Source: Phycisphaera mikurensis NBRC 102666 (lineage in GTDB: Bacteria; Planctomycetota; Phycisphaerae; Phycisphaerales; SM1A02). Taken from it: DNA of 25,785 nt. This document shows, in pieces, positions 25,683-25,785 of the stretch. The stretch is taken from assembly GCA_945870475.1 (NCBI GenBank), contig CAMBSR010000007.1, positions 1-25,785 of the forward strand. Reading direction: 5' to 3'. A program made the position numbers and the translations under genes. Position 1 is the first letter of the stretch. Each line of letters begins with the position of its first letter. A model generated the notes under the pieces. It was not told where the DNA came from. It saw only the letters and a list, made by a program, of their open reading frames with translations, and ran no database searches.

Positions 25683-25785
25683 CGGTCGCTCCCATGACCT
25701 TTCCTCCGGGGAAGGGCATCACCATGGGCACAGGCTCCTTCGCCGCCGTGCGCGCAAGTGCCGGGATGGCGCGCACCTGCTCGGG
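25636..25785 (-). other. Possible 3' end of a leftward gene
   Basis: On the minus strand an open frame enters from the right edge and stops at 25636-25638 after 49 codons. It reads PEQVRAIPALARTAAKEPVP and then MVMPFPGGKVMGATVS, and ends in a Pro/Ala tail. It overlaps the queF end by 47 bases. Codon bias is compatible with coding but a plus-strand frame from the ATG at 25695 is equally open. No family is recognised. Confidence 0.25.

Overview
The window is very GC-rich bacterial chromosome, by eye roughly two thirds G+C with strong G/C third-position bias. It carries ordinary housekeeping genes around an outer-membrane porin cluster. The organism is diderm: there are four beta-barrel proteins with signal peptides and a terminal Phe. 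The gene mix and protein styles (long CarB, PurS-like domains fused to PurL, a lone nuoH, porins with an N-terminal coiled coil) suggest Planctomycetota, perhaps Phycisphaerae. That placement is inference; no rRNA is present to confirm it.

Layout. (1) 1-1506: the 5' end of a leftward mannose-1-phosphate guanylyltransferase-type gene, then a decayed brnT toxin with a surviving ribbon-helix-helix antitoxin whose stop overlaps the start of ruvA. (2) 1556-6000: a leftward PlsC-type acyltransferase divergent from a long carB. (3) 6040-8707: a leftward MIP/aquaporin divergent from an orphan nuoH, then a repeat-rich non-coding stretch (16-bp tandem repeat plus a 12-bp-stem hairpin) and a small leftward basic protein. 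(4) 8708-10135: radA. (5) 10263-16879: four consecutive paralogous porins. The second has a long leader, a strong Shine-Dalgarno, distinct codon use and a textbook terminator. (6) 16987-25281: purL (with a PurS-like N-terminus), purQ, a Gfo/Idh/MocA oxidoreductase, an FAD/NAD(P)-binding protein and endonuclease IV, tightly spaced and probably co-transcribed in part. The endonuclease IV frame continues without a stop into a lipoprotein-like signal sequence and a TPR domain. (7) 25314-25682: queF, with a doubtful leftward gene end after it.

Four things deserve attention. First, most first-in-transcript genes have a TAnnnT -10-like hexamer only 6-10 bases before the start codon and no Shine-Dalgarno. 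Internal operon genes and the major porin have clear AGGAG-type sites. This suggests widespread leaderless or near-leaderless transcription. Second, the porins share a roughly 31-residue N-terminal module (G-E-x-W-[LI]-x-E-[QR]-R...) between coiled coil and barrel. Third, there is the in-frame endonuclease IV / TPR-lipoprotein fusion. Fourth, both ends of a deleted brnT remain, with its palindromic operator and its antitoxin now leading into ruvA. No rRNA, tRNA, CRISPR array, insertion sequence or phage gene was recognised.
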